Source: Chryseobacterium rhizosphaerae (lineage in GTDB: Bacteria > Bacteroidota > Bacteroidia > Flavobacteriales > Weeksellaceae). From it: a DNA stretch of 64,000 bases. Below the pieces are notes generated by a model, which did no database searches, was not told the DNA's origin, and saw only the letters and a list, made by a program, of their open reading frames with translations. The position numbers were made by a program, and so were the translations under genes. Location: NCBI RefSeq assembly GCF_003385455.1, contig NZ_QNUF01000016.1:44443-108442 (forward strand), in the 5' to 3' direction. Positions 18,701 to 27,659 of this stretch are shown piece by piece (positions within the stretch are counted from its first letter, which is position 1; every line of letters starts with the position of its first letter).

Positions 18701-19607
18701 TCAGGAAAGCTGGGCCGAAGATGATCCAAACTTACCGTTGGGAATCCAGCAGATGCTTAACTATGTGAACCATGTGAATCAGGGGAACACAGGCATGGCT
18801 TGTGACATTGATCTCGGAGATCCTGTTGTGCCAAAATCATATAAATATTCAGTTGAGCTCACGAATCTGAATCCGGAAAAATTATATACCGCTATTGTAT
18901 ACAATGCCTTTGACGATGATGGAGACGGACATTATAAACCACAGATTACACCGGTACCGGGAAAACCTGATAAGGTATATGAAGAAAACCAGAAGATCCA
19001 CGAGTTTGTATTTAGAACTTCGAGATATAAAGACTTTAAAGAACAGGTGGAAAGTTATAAGCTGAAAGAATATGATGATAAAGGACTTGTCGTAATAGGA
19101 CAGAAGGATGCAATATATGAAGTGAAAGCAGATCTTAAGCAACAGCAGCTGGACGACCTTTATATATTAGCTTCAAAAGGTACCGAAAACCCATATTTAA
19201 AAGGGCTTGCCAATACCTATTCAGAAGTATTTGACCGTGCATTTGAAGGTGTGATGGGATTAAAACCATTAAATCCACCTACCAATACAGAATTTGTTAA
19301 GATTGTCAATACCAATAATGACGTAGTTGCCTTACTGATTAGAAATCCGGAACCATTCAATGATCCTAAAATTCCATTGGATGATATGACAGACTGCTTT
19401 AAGGTTCTTAACGCTGCGGGTAATAATGATGACAATTTCAAAGTAATCTATGCTAAAGATTATTCTCAGATTTTAGTGATGCACAAAAGCAAAAAGATCA
19501 GAGATCCAAAATTAAAACTGGAATTTATCTATAAGACCTGGGATGGAGTAAAATACGCTAAACAGGGATTACCAGTAACAATCAATGAATTACAACTAAA
19601 CAATTAA
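12720..19607 (+). CDS. Cluster giant protein B, 2295 residues, beta-rich, unknown function
   Basis: I do not recognise a named family with confidence. There is no signal peptide (MSNQTPVTHRYYPRLSS). Residues 1-250 are mixed, and about 290-1110 form a long series of amphipathic beta segments with repeated Gly-rich turns (FGIFGFRGLIGYRY, EVGAHISFERPQVGGYIYVE). A hydrophobic, alternating Lys stretch (KFELKIKLAIFKIKLKVHLS) follows near residue 1090. A Pro-rich linker leads to a second half with a Cys-rich helical segment near residues 1650-1780 (DCGCDAKPEPC, GNCGCGDDDD). The length, absence of export signal and position suggest a structural scaffold. The next giant gene begins 11 bases after its stop. 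The function is open. Confidence 0.7.
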   Translation: MSNQTPVTHRYYPRLSSVVTQDDIPDILGFLKPGITNLLDKIYYKDLQYSKGPKGDSAFYSLSVVSKRIDIEIPGTGISLVLNGTDDTAISAFPITVEYQWKILAYLHYFSLGNFSFEPQQIFEVALRVLNVTEEQAIAHFVNTFVKPVNQNTTPLMQFVSDINAAHGLGLETVTDTTTVTQIVEDIYTKSNNKYASLVAFATYLLSNNLQDTAEKVKTFFKALMPQDIDEFIKEVVIPKFKATLMLSAAIEFPRSILKPVNPLKHPTAPLEVIEDENEKVSMSFGEALFYADTEKGFGYNMDLVLNMNHPAQIGNTGFVIDIHNLKIDLSKTENIAEADADGRPKEFMGVYMEYTEIFLPKKWFKKKDPAVDKKQTIGISANHMLIGTGGLSGNISIKPTYAVKTVGTQTQVVDYFSEFFTLRYQNLKVKSMSDSTEHAIADKGALITFMNGLDSPSQLKFVYPMGLTTAAGDYREFQKEEDYYKFLASLSLDSLGEKDRTLWFDLGKDPEKAWELGFSHFDIDFHQGQVVRSSLEAGLKIKKFKLYDGTTDLIIKVNGEWESKENFKLSAAFLPFGLPLNLFDILTFNLQRIEIGKKNDNFFIEADTKITFPTGSFGEKLLGEEGIDLPAVRYYASGKFEIAGGSSIIPINLHLNLGPVRMAVTAIHIGTIQRMYKDKMRTYNYIGFDGGININPLGLDVRGNGVKYYYTADNDEYGGSKDDYFHISTLEVDLVIPGSASASAAVAIIKGALTIPEPGVSTEYRGKVSLQLPKMNISGSAEMAFDPKYPGFLVDASVELPFVIPLGSFGIFGFRGLIGYRYIAHKEAIGMTENDTWYDYYVHPQRGINTDKFIGPQHTQQYSAPFSFGAGASLATLDGRLASLRAMVLLSVPSMFAIDAGLTIISERLGLTEDDPKVPPFYAFVIVGDNSLEIGAGGNFQLNKNNGSFIDIKAEVQMGFFFKNQRPWYVNFGTRDKPIRASLFKDSVNIKAESYLMIAAKGIEAGARVDFNLNLIIVKVFAAIEVGAHISFERPQVGGYIYVEGGAEINLYIVSVALFISIYFRVELIFPFLILAEFKFELKIKLAIFKIKLKVHLSIKWEKGENQVNTDAVPPLTYKSDSPEIDYPKEERLKNAVKGVHMLTNETFDLPVVQVFNAPEPSIKDDDKLPTIPLDTYIDIKIEKGLIPTPVAGEKIGGHTSGATEFTDLIPPQKTQPGGHVLRQVKHQYSIEDVEIKILNQQQNGWNKYNPYRAVLTNDEANSIANIDKFKLGFWQKINDKYDTIRILASTPFSFLDSAQPGWFIPEQYGITASSLFCTQTEPVWHESNVLDKTVGTVYYQPAGAPFNFINGAYYNLLGTVSDATDYMAVSNASNPHNYAKSLKITNGNTMVVLLPEASAKVRLLLSTMASTVTIRYYKDVFSTAIYQNYAIIDEVTKTKAELGAELMYDAANFGGQYVSKIEIIPYNANQQEIDDINAQIDLIWANATANTTGEVSSVVLSPTQQAEYDKLVEIMKELKAGGCTTAQCNELDFDVMHVENGYNGAFGSGIVNFGLSNVATKWADYETQYMMVTGDTPPYVDFNTHSVIFLFLPDSPLAQFIKHNSVVSKITDKADGIDICYSSDYPKESTNKVAIIKVSKTTQKPLNLKFTPDCGCDAKPEPCTKDVRLCDFLAGLMYNLKQCVQYHGVDDVSELRYNMKCFLIFIDAINSFDKEFPQYNLVQGIGYVRAHLKKLTDYLNTEGSTLSGALQLTEQIREIIFNLGNCGCGDDDDSGNTVTQCYTLFHRVNWMTVTDYEYQQTIPSQPAIQADMGLMQEAMSKVIQPVWRPNSVYYINLKLKDNVNGDTPKIIDYYFAFKTAGPIGHFEKKNEKYIEYLKDANGNLTDKKKNADEYPITTLKSYIDMKKSYPNADGDLLMAKPLFYGNEQCKIEFFFTKPYIYNMLKTWPAHTGMGVKEIIGSINIMIKDPVTNVSLEYPLPQNWTTQETVPVTQESWAEDDPNLPLGIQQMLNYVNHVNQGNTGMACDIDLGDPVVPKSYKYSVELTNLNPEKLYTAIVYNAFDDDGDGHYKPQITPVPGKPDKVYEENQKIHEFVFRTSRYKDFKEQVESYKLKEYDDKGLVVIGQKDAIYEVKADLKQQQLDDLYILASKGTENPYLKGLANTYSEVFDRAFEGVMGLKPLNPPTNTEFVKIVNTNNDVVALLIRNPEPFNDPKIPLDDMTDCFKVLNAAGNNDDNFKVIYAKDYSQILVMHKSKKIRDPKLKLEFIYKTWDGVKYAKQGLPVTINELQLNN

Positions 19608-19618
19608 TTAAATCTAAA

Positions 19619-22600
19619 ATGAGTTTTTTTAAATATCATAATTATTTCAATTCCAGTGCCAATTCAGGAATCAGTTCTTCTACAAAGAACCAGGGAAATG
19701 TAATGCAGGTGGGAGCGATGGACACATCAGGATTGATTACAGTTCTGGATGAAAGCGGTAGCCTGAAATGGAATAAAGTGTTTACTTCTCTTCTGGGAGG
19801 AGATACCAAATTTATCAAGGTAATGCCATTTACAAACGGTGAGTTTGCGGTTTTGGGAATGACCTCCTATAAAACTCCTGTTGTGATGAGAATCAAAGGA
19901 AATGGAGAAATACTATGGTGTAAAAGTTTTCCATCGATTGAAACCGATGAAAAACGCATTTATGCTGATATATTTATCGATTCAATGGTTTATCTTACTT
20001 TTTATAATGTAAACACAAAGACCAGCGGAACTCTTCTGTTAGGCTGGGATGGAAAAGTAGAGTCAAGAACAGATATTATTAATAACGGTACTCCAGGGGC
20101 AACCCTGGAAGTTACCGGAATCAGTACCTACAGTGAATTGGTTTTCATCAGTGCGAATGAAACCCTTAATGGAGTAAAGCGTGGGGTATTATTAGCAGGG
20201 CAGGTATATTCACCAGCAGACACTGCTGATTATGTATCAGCCGGAGGAACTCCTATTGTTTTGAATGGAGTGTATTGCCGCCCTACTCAGGGCGGATACC
20301 AGCTGCATATGTCCGGTAAGTTAAATACAACTCCTGTTTTAGTGGGAGCTGATAAAAAAGTGCTTTTATATGAAGCCTGGGAAGGTCAGCTGGTAACATT
20401 TACCTATGGAAAAGACTTTTTCTATGCCCGTACAGGTGCTGGTCAGAAGTTTTGTTTCTCTTCCTATGATTATATTCCTCAATGGGTAAAAAAATCAGAA
20501 GGTAAAGAGTTTGTGATTGATCAGATTGTAGGTAATGAGGTAACGGTTAGAGGTTTGTATAACTCTTATTATACGGGGCTTGTTGCCAATACAATTAATA
20601 CCTGTAACACTTCTCCTATCAGTAATTTCCAATTGTCAAAAAAGGATCTTCAAACAGAAAAAGCTCCCTACAACTATTCCAGAGTAGATGTTAAGGAAGA
20701 GTATATCAATTTTAATATTACCGATAAACCTTATACCAGTACAAATGCGTGTGGTTCAGATGGAGGTGATGGAACGACAGTTACTTTCAATGAATTTTCA
20801 GGATTGCAAACCCCTAATTTATATCTTCAGGCTGCCGGATCCAAAGGAGACGACAGTACAAAAGGAATTCACCTGAGATGGGGATTCGGAGGAAAATTAG
20901 GAGAAAATCATCTTCCTAAAGGGAAATTGGCATCTACTAAAAATAATTTCAACAAACCTGATGACTTTGTAAAAGTATACAGAACCCTTTATACAAAGGA
21001 AATTTTTACCCTAGACTTTAAACAGGCTCCTCAGCTTATTGATGAAAGTAAGAAGATGTGGATGTATAAGTTTAATAATGACAATAGAATTTTTTATGTC
21101 TATTTCAAAAATAAAACAAAATACACACAGGTAAGACAATCTGTTAATCCGATGGCTGATCCACTTAAATTCATGCAGCTATATGGTAATGAGATTGTAG
21201 AGGTTCTTTGTAAGACAGATATTTTCTTTGCTGCAGAATTAAATGTAAATGATCAGAATCCTAATTCACAAGTTGAATTGGAGGCACTTTCTGTAGCAGA
21301 ACCCAATAACTTATCCCAACAGCAGCTTTCGTATAGAGCAATGCCTTACGGTAATGATCTCGCTAATACTTATTTTAATGCTGAGAACGGAAAGACACTG
21401 CGTTTCAGAGCTACCGCCTGTGTTGTCGCCGGAGTTCAATTTGAATTCTATTCAGATTTTATCATCAGTAGAAATAATGCTAACGCATGGAAGCTAATGG
21501 GTGAATTCTCCCTCACTTCTGAAAGAGACACTGCTTTTGAAAGATTAGATCCTTTACCTAAGGAAAATCCTGTTCATGGAGCATGGTTAAGATACAATGA
21601 TGAAGCCTATGTCAATGTTGAAAATTATCATAAAAAATGGGAACATCCATCTATTGGACCTTTAGACAGGGATATTCAGACGGTAGTCAAAAGATATGTA
21701 GAGCTCAGTGATGATCAGCCGAATCCAAAAGGGAATGAAACGATTTCAATTAACCTTTCGCCTACCGGTTCACAACAGGTGGTTGATATTAGCACGAATC
21801 TTCCTCAGGAAGGGGATATGCAGGTTTCCAATTTGGATATTTTAAATATTGCCGCTCTGGATTATCATGTGGCAAGAATGCTGGGATTAGGATATCTTGA
21901 TATCAAGGATGAAGTTTTCGGAAACGAATATATTTATATCACAGAATATTATACCAATAAAGACCTGGATATCAATTCGGATGATAAAACGTATCAGTTA
22001 CTTTCAATGTCTCTTCCTGTTTCTACTGAAATCGAAAGACTTTCATTGCCGGTAAAGCTGATGAAGCTGAATAAGGGAATGGACTCCGATAATCCACAGT
22101 CTGCAGGCTTATACGATGCAGAAGGCTATTCTCATAATGGAAAATACCGTTATATCAGTATCTATAACCAACAGGTTTCTGAGCTTGAAGTAAACCCAGC
22201 ATTTATGGGGTTGTACCAGAAATTTGATGCATCTTCATTCACATTTCCTGTATACGGAGGTTTGGAGTATCGTGTCGTAGAACCTGGTAAAACAGATGAT
22301 TATATCTGGATTAAACCGGAGTTGTGCCATGATACCAAGTATCTGAATGTAGATAACTCAGCGAATGCAGCAAATTCTTGGGAAACATTACCTCTTCAGA
22401 TTCCAGATACCTATGCACCACTGTATATGCATAAGCAGGATAAGAGCGGAACCTATTTTTATAAAGGATATGGGATCAACTGGTTCTCAAGAGCTCAGAT
22501 TGGCGGAGAAGAACTGTCAATTGATACGAAGATTAAACCTAACAACAGGTTATTACCTCCTACAGCAACCACAGCTTTCCTTATCCAGAAAGAATATCCT

Positions 22601-25600
22601 GTAACTTTAACTTCTCAGGGAGAGCAGGACCGCAGAAACGTGATTGCAGGTACAGATAAGACGTTGGTAAGACTTGGTTTTGATCATCATATTTATCAGG
22701 ATGAAGTCGTATATCCTATTTCATTTGACTCTACATTGCCAAATGATTATTATCTGGATCCGAATACAATTTTCCCGGATGATAAAGAAGTAATGGCGGA
22801 TGAAGTGGAGATCTTCTACAGGAATTACACCATGAAGGAGATTTCTGCAAAGGTTGTAAACATAGAGCATCATCCTGTTAACCAGCTTCTGGCGGATATA
22901 AGAACAGCAGATTATATTCTTCCAAGTTCAGGTGGAACTATTCCTTCAGGATCAGGAACACCTGCTCAGCCTTCAATTCCAACCCATATTTTAAAATCAG
23001 AAATTCCGGCAGGAACTACCATTAATGATTTTATCGGAGGAATTTTCTTATTGGATTCTGTAAGTTATATCATTAACGGGATCGAAGTGGAGCCCTCGGG
23101 ATTGAAATTTACCGTGTTCAAAAAAGCACCAAGTGCGGCTATTATTTCAGGAACGTCACCGGTAATTGACCAGAGCAGTCTGGTACTGCCTACATTCAGT
23201 CCTGAGACTGAAGGGTTGTTCAATGCTACCGAGAATATGCAGAATACATCAACCTGGGGCGTGAAAAACCCAAATTCATTGAAAGTGAAGATTGGAACCA
23301 ATGATTGGGGAATCCACAGGGAAGTTATTAATACGCAGCAATCGGACGGATCTGTTCAGAGATTCCTTGAAAAAAGTAGAGGGTTCTGGAAAACAGCAAC
23401 AGTGGAAAGACATTTTGAAAAAATTGAAAAATACCAGAATAGTAAGGGGGAAATTATCAAATTTCCATCTCCTTATCCTATGGTCCATCAGGGAGTTTAT
23501 AAAATCACATTCCCAGGATTCAAACTGGCTCAGCATTCTCAGTATTCACCTGGTTTGGATTCTGTAGAGTGGGTAAACGGAATTGTAAGATTATTTACAA
23601 ATGAGCATTACAATAATAATCAGCCTATTGAATCCAGATCTATTTTTAAAGTTGTGCTTACAGAAAATATAGGAACCAATAATGATTTGGTAGTATATGT
23701 TTATGATGAAAACTTCAGAATAGAGGAAGATGCTAATAAGCAGCCAAAATTCATATATGATAATGTCACTTCGATAAAACCTTCTGAGCCGGTAATGGGA
23801 GCTAATCTTAAGGTAAATTACTATCCTTCTTACAGAGTGTATCTGTATAAAAACGCAGCTAATAATCTCATTGAAGATGCTGTGTTACCACCAGAAGGTG
23901 TTGATGTAAGATATTCGATCTTTGGATTTAAGAGTGTAGATCATGACAATGTGGATATGCAGGGGGCTCAGTATAAATCTAAATTCAGTGTTCCTGCTGT
24001 GATGTTTGCCAACAGGATTGTTGAACCTAAGCCACCAAAACAGCCAAAAGGTTCTAAATATGCGACCAGACCGGATAAATATGGAAAGGCTACTTATAGT
24101 TTTATCACGGAATATGATCATAAACCATATTCAGTACAATTCTTCAGAGCGAATAATGCAGTATTACTTGCCTCATTATACGAATCTAACACGATTATCA
24201 CCATTAAAGAAATGCTGAAAAGCTTAGGAGGAAATGATGAAGTCTTTTTCAATAACAGATGGATGAATTTTGTGGATTTCGATATGCTTACAAAGGGTGA
24301 AAAAGATGCCTATGAAACTTTCTCTGACATTATGGATGATACTTTACCATTGCCAGACAATATAGTTTTCTTTGCTGCCATTAATGCGTTTATTAAAGAA
24401 CATAATTCCCATTATGTACTAACCCCTGGTAATCCGCTTTATTCCCACCCGATTGAGGATACGGCAATAGGAAAAATATCCCTTAATGAGCCTATCATTA
24501 AAGAGCTTCCAGGTGTTTCTTCAGTATTGTATTTAGGGCATTTCATCAAAGAAGCGATTGTCAACTGCTTCCTGCCACTTACGGAGGTGCCTATTATTTA
24601 TCAGCAGATTCATAATTTTGATTTCAATGATATGACAGGTCACAGACCTAAAAATAAAAAACAGAGTATCAGGGACGCTTCGGGGTATTTATTACCTACT
24701 ACTCATCCGGATTTTGACATGGCTCCAATGGCAGCTGTATACAGCCAAGGCCAGGGAGGTACTGCCCATTCGACATTGTTTACCGATTTTACCCTTGACG
24801 GGGCCTCGGATAACTTCTACTTCTATGGAGTAAGAGAATTAGGAAATCAGATGCAGATGAGCGAATTCAGTAAATTCCAGGGACCAATTAAACTGGTGAA
24901 TACCAACCCTGCTGAACCACCAAAGATCTTAAGCTTATTGCCGGTTGTAGACAATGCAACATTAGGAATCTCTGCCAAAGTAAGAATTGAGGTCAATTCT
25001 TATACAGATGTACACAAGATCAATGAGATTTCGGTGTACAGGGCAACCAATAAACTGGATGCAGATTCAATATTAAGTATGAAACACATTAAGACAGTGA
25101 AGATTACTGATGTAGAAGTGAATCCTGTAAACGGATCATGGACAGTGTATGATGAATTTGAAGATCTGGATGAAAAACCTTATGGTGATCCTCTTTTCTA
25201 TCGTGTCGTTGCTTCAAGAAAAGTAGAGTACACAACCACAAATTATGCTGTTTCACCTCCGGCGACTAAAAATGTACAGGAACAGGCTCCGTCGTTACCT
25301 TCAAAAACTACGGTAACGATGCTGGTAGAAAATTATAACCCTCCAGCACCAGTATTGAGATATCATTCTGAGCCGGTAGACTCTGATGTGATCAATTGGG
25401 TGATTCTGTCCTGGGATCAGGTTTGCTATAAAGGGAAATATCACCTTTATAAAATGAGCCCTCAGGGGAACTGGAAAGAAATGGCCAGAATAGATACAGA
25501 TGAAAAAGATACTTCAAAAGCAAAATTGTATCTGTACGGTAATAATCCGGCAACTAATAAAGAAGAATGGTTCTTTAAGGAAGCATTTGATATGACAGGA

Positions 25601-25840
25601 AACGAGTTTTTCCTTCCTGTTGAAAAATTAGGACTGGACCCTATGAAAATTAAGGATGCAGAAGGAAGAGTACTTTACCATCATTTCAAAATGGTATCTC
25701 AGAATACTTCCAATATGTTCAGTACCGAAGAAAAAATCCTTACGATCTATAAAGAAGAAACCTGGACGGATATCGGAGGTATTTCACATGACGGAACAGA
25801 CGGAATGATCTTACAGGGAACATTCATTGTAAGGCCCTAA
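19619..25840 (+). CDS. Cluster giant protein C, 2073 residues, N-terminal propeller-like and C-terminal FnIII-like regions
   Basis: This large protein has no signal peptide and no assignable family. The first 330 residues have repeated blade-like units (GLITVLDESGSLKWNKVF, VVMRIKGNGEILWCKSF), suggesting a beta-propeller. A Gly/Ser-rich switch near residue 380 (CGSDGGDGTT) leads to a long, aromatic-rich beta region. The last 350 residues contain fibronectin-type-III-like strands (EISVYRATNKLDADS, WVILSWDQVCYKGKYHLYKM). Such modules usually bind partners or surfaces. It lies 11 bases after giant protein B and 83 bases before the first fibre gene, so it may link scaffold and fibres; this is inference. 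Confidence 0.7.
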   Translation: MSFFKYHNYFNSSANSGISSSTKNQGNVMQVGAMDTSGLITVLDESGSLKWNKVFTSLLGGDTKFIKVMPFTNGEFAVLGMTSYKTPVVMRIKGNGEILWCKSFPSIETDEKRIYADIFIDSMVYLTFYNVNTKTSGTLLLGWDGKVESRTDIINNGTPGATLEVTGISTYSELVFISANETLNGVKRGVLLAGQVYSPADTADYVSAGGTPIVLNGVYCRPTQGGYQLHMSGKLNTTPVLVGADKKVLLYEAWEGQLVTFTYGKDFFYARTGAGQKFCFSSYDYIPQWVKKSEGKEFVIDQIVGNEVTVRGLYNSYYTGLVANTINTCNTSPISNFQLSKKDLQTEKAPYNYSRVDVKEEYINFNITDKPYTSTNACGSDGGDGTTVTFNEFSGLQTPNLYLQAAGSKGDDSTKGIHLRWGFGGKLGENHLPKGKLASTKNNFNKPDDFVKVYRTLYTKEIFTLDFKQAPQLIDESKKMWMYKFNNDNRIFYVYFKNKTKYTQVRQSVNPMADPLKFMQLYGNEIVEVLCKTDIFFAAELNVNDQNPNSQVELEALSVAEPNNLSQQQLSYRAMPYGNDLANTYFNAENGKTLRFRATACVVAGVQFEFYSDFIISRNNANAWKLMGEFSLTSERDTAFERLDPLPKENPVHGAWLRYNDEAYVNVENYHKKWEHPSIGPLDRDIQTVVKRYVELSDDQPNPKGNETISINLSPTGSQQVVDISTNLPQEGDMQVSNLDILNIAALDYHVARMLGLGYLDIKDEVFGNEYIYITEYYTNKDLDINSDDKTYQLLSMSLPVSTEIERLSLPVKLMKLNKGMDSDNPQSAGLYDAEGYSHNGKYRYISIYNQQVSELEVNPAFMGLYQKFDASSFTFPVYGGLEYRVVEPGKTDDYIWIKPELCHDTKYLNVDNSANAANSWETLPLQIPDTYAPLYMHKQDKSGTYFYKGYGINWFSRAQIGGEELSIDTKIKPNNRLLPPTATTAFLIQKEYPVTLTSQGEQDRRNVIAGTDKTLVRLGFDHHIYQDEVVYPISFDSTLPNDYYLDPNTIFPDDKEVMADEVEIFYRNYTMKEISAKVVNIEHHPVNQLLADIRTADYILPSSGGTIPSGSGTPAQPSIPTHILKSEIPAGTTINDFIGGIFLLDSVSYIINGIEVEPSGLKFTVFKKAPSAAIISGTSPVIDQSSLVLPTFSPETEGLFNATENMQNTSTWGVKNPNSLKVKIGTNDWGIHREVINTQQSDGSVQRFLEKSRGFWKTATVERHFEKIEKYQNSKGEIIKFPSPYPMVHQGVYKITFPGFKLAQHSQYSPGLDSVEWVNGIVRLFTNEHYNNNQPIESRSIFKVVLTENIGTNNDLVVYVYDENFRIEEDANKQPKFIYDNVTSIKPSEPVMGANLKVNYYPSYRVYLYKNAANNLIEDAVLPPEGVDVRYSIFGFKSVDHDNVDMQGAQYKSKFSVPAVMFANRIVEPKPPKQPKGSKYATRPDKYGKATYSFITEYDHKPYSVQFFRANNAVLLASLYESNTIITIKEMLKSLGGNDEVFFNNRWMNFVDFDMLTKGEKDAYETFSDIMDDTLPLPDNIVFFAAINAFIKEHNSHYVLTPGNPLYSHPIEDTAIGKISLNEPIIKELPGVSSVLYLGHFIKEAIVNCFLPLTEVPIIYQQIHNFDFNDMTGHRPKNKKQSIRDASGYLLPTTHPDFDMAPMAAVYSQGQGGTAHSTLFTDFTLDGASDNFYFYGVRELGNQMQMSEFSKFQGPIKLVNTNPAEPPKILSLLPVVDNATLGISAKVRIEVNSYTDVHKINEISVYRATNKLDADSILSMKHIKTVKITDVEVNPVNGSWTVYDEFEDLDEKPYGDPLFYRVVASRKVEYTTTNYAVSPPATKNVQEQAPSLPSKTTVTMLVENYNPPAPVLRYHSEPVDSDVINWVILSWDQVCYKGKYHLYKMSPQGNWKEMARIDTDEKDTSKAKLYLYGNNPATNKEEWFFKEAFDMTGNEFFLPVEKLGLDPMKIKDAEGRVLYHHFKMVSQNTSNMFSTEEKILTIYKEETWTDIGGISHDGTDGMILQGTFIVRP

Positions 25841-25870
25841 CTAAATCCTATTTATTAATAAGATGAAAAA

Positions 25871-25901
25871 GTTCCTCCTTTCCTATTTGGTGAGGAGGAA
25901 C
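25871..25901 (+). other. Stem-loop in the leader of fibre gene 1
   Basis: A perfect GTTCCTCC/GGAGGAAC stem (25871-25878 with 25894-25901), extendable by one A-T and one G-U pair, stands between giant protein C and fibre 1. It has no T tail, so it may be an mRNA processing or stability element. The bases just before the next ATG (CATCAAAAAACAACAAATT) recur before fibre 2. Confidence 0.5.
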
Positions 25902-25923
25902 GATCATCAAAAAACAACAAATT

Positions 25924-27594
25924 ATGGCAAAAAAAACAATAGCTGCTTTAAAAGAATATTTTAGAGCAGGAAAAAGACCAACAGAAAGCCAGTTTAGTGA
26001 TTTGATTGATAGCTATGTACATATGGATGCTTTTAATCCTAATGCTTATCTGCCACTCTCGGGAGGAAAAATGTCAGGAGTCTTAAGTTTGGGTAGTAGT
26101 AGTGCAACGTGGATTTCCAGAGATTTGTCAGATATATCAGTTAATAGCAACTTTGCTAGATATTTTACAAAGCTAACGGGTTCTAATGGAGATATTGACA
26201 GTTTTGGATATTATGGAGCCGTAACAAATACTGGCTCGGTAACGATGAATTGGGGGTTTATTGGTGGAATTGCCTATAATGGGAAAAATGCCATCAGATG
26301 GACTCCGGATCAGAGAGTTGCGATAGGAGGTAGTGCTGCGGTAATTCCTACTACAGGATATGCATTAGATGTAATAGGAAATGCATATATAAGAGGAGAT
26401 GTAGCTTTTGCTGGAGGACTGAATACCTATCAGGGTTCATTGCAGATTCAACATTTAAATGTTAATAAATTAAGGGCAGACAGTGTAAATACTATATTAT
26501 CAGCATCATCCAATAGTGGTACAAGTGGAATATTTTTAAGACCTGCAGGAGATACAGTTGCTACAAACCAAATTATTATTAATGCAAATGGAACACAGTA
26601 TGTAGATAATTATAATCTGCTTTTTGGATCTCAAGCAGCTACAGGATCATCTATTTTTCATACTAATGTTTCAGGAAGTAATACATCTGGTTATGGTATA
26701 TGGATGGCACACAATCTTCAGTTTAACGGAACAGACTTTATTCAGCCAAGAGGAACCTTGAACTCCTGGGCTTTCACAGTCAATAATCATAAAGGTTTTT
26801 CATTTAACAAGGCAAACACCAGTGCAGCAAATGGATCAGTGGTACCACTTATTGAATTGGTGAAAATATCAGGTTCAGGGGTGATCAGCACATTAAATAA
26901 TGGAAGTTCTGACCAATGGAATACAGCTTACGGCTGGGGAAATCACGCAGGAAAATATGTACCCATAAATCATGCTACTCCGGCTAATGCATTACTTTAC
27001 CAAAATGATATGTTAGCAGTACCGGTAGGGACCTATGTTGCAACGGTTAACTCAAATTCTTCTAATTTGCCTTTTGCACAGGTAGGAGGTCTAATTTCTT
27101 TTGGTAACACAGCTCTTTCAACAAGATTACTAGGAGCCAGGGATAACTCAGATAATCTGTGGTTTCAATCAGGTGATGGCAAAGGAGCATGGAGGCAACT
27201 TGCATCAAGAGATTGGGTTATTACCCAGCTAGCTTCGGCATCCAAAGCCAAAATGTCATCAGCTGAAATATCCTCCGCACCAGTCAGGGAAACGAGTATA
27301 TCTATTAAGAAAGAATATGAAATTGATTCAGCCTTTTATCAGGAAATAAACGATGAAACAGAATTCATTACTGTTACAGGTAATCAGCCGTCCGATATGA
27401 TTTGTAATATAACGGAAGTATATTCTCAACAGGACATTAAAATTATCAATCTATCAACTTCTTCTTTGATTAAACTTCAGATAAAAGGAAGTTCAGCGGT
27501 TGTAATAGAGCCAATGAAATACATGAAAATCTATATCACTGGGAATGTAAAAGTAATTAATCTTGGACAGTTTGCTGTAGAAGTTTTGGCTTAA
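25924..27594 (+). CDS. Fibre protein 1 with shared N-terminal docking motif
   Basis: This 556-residue tail-fibre-like protein is the first of five tandem paralogues. Its first 35 residues (ALKEYFRAGKRPTESQFSDLIDSYVH) are nearly the same in all five and probably dock the fibre to a common partner. The middle is Gly/Asn/Ser-rich beta sequence with NTAYGWGNHAGKY, a motif I associate with fibre proteins of Bacteroidota phages. Unlike the other four, the C-terminus lacks the LPEIPSAKEM coiled-coil end; it closes with a compact beta domain (INDETEFITVTG...LGQFAVEVLA). There is no signal peptide. It may contact the target cell. Confidence 0.75.
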   Translation: MAKKTIAALKEYFRAGKRPTESQFSDLIDSYVHMDAFNPNAYLPLSGGKMSGVLSLGSSSATWISRDLSDISVNSNFARYFTKLTGSNGDIDSFGYYGAVTNTGSVTMNWGFIGGIAYNGKNAIRWTPDQRVAIGGSAAVIPTTGYALDVIGNAYIRGDVAFAGGLNTYQGSLQIQHLNVNKLRADSVNTILSASSNSGTSGIFLRPAGDTVATNQIIINANGTQYVDNYNLLFGSQAATGSSIFHTNVSGSNTSGYGIWMAHNLQFNGTDFIQPRGTLNSWAFTVNNHKGFSFNKANTSAANGSVVPLIELVKISGSGVISTLNNGSSDQWNTAYGWGNHAGKYVPINHATPANALLYQNDMLAVPVGTYVATVNSNSSNLPFAQVGGLISFGNTALSTRLLGARDNSDNLWFQSGDGKGAWRQLASRDWVITQLASASKAKMSSAEISSAPVRETSISIKKEYEIDSAFYQEINDETEFITVTGNQPSDMICNITEVYSQQDIKIINLSTSSLIKLQIKGSSAVVIEPMKYMKIYITGNVKVINLGQFAVEVLA

Positions 27595-27606
27595 ATAAAT
27601 TAAAAT

Positions 27607-27634
27607 CTTTCCTGTTAAGCCAATAAAAGGAAAG
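27607..27634 (+). other. Stem-loop in the leader of fibre gene 2
   Basis: A CTTTCCT/AGGAAAG stem (27607-27613 with 27628-27634, 14-base loop) occupies the same place as the hairpin before fibre 1. It is followed by the same AATCATCAAAAAACAACAAATT leader. The sequences of the two stems differ while the structure is kept. Confidence 0.45.
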
Positions 27635-27659
27635 AACAATCATCAAAAAACAACAAATT

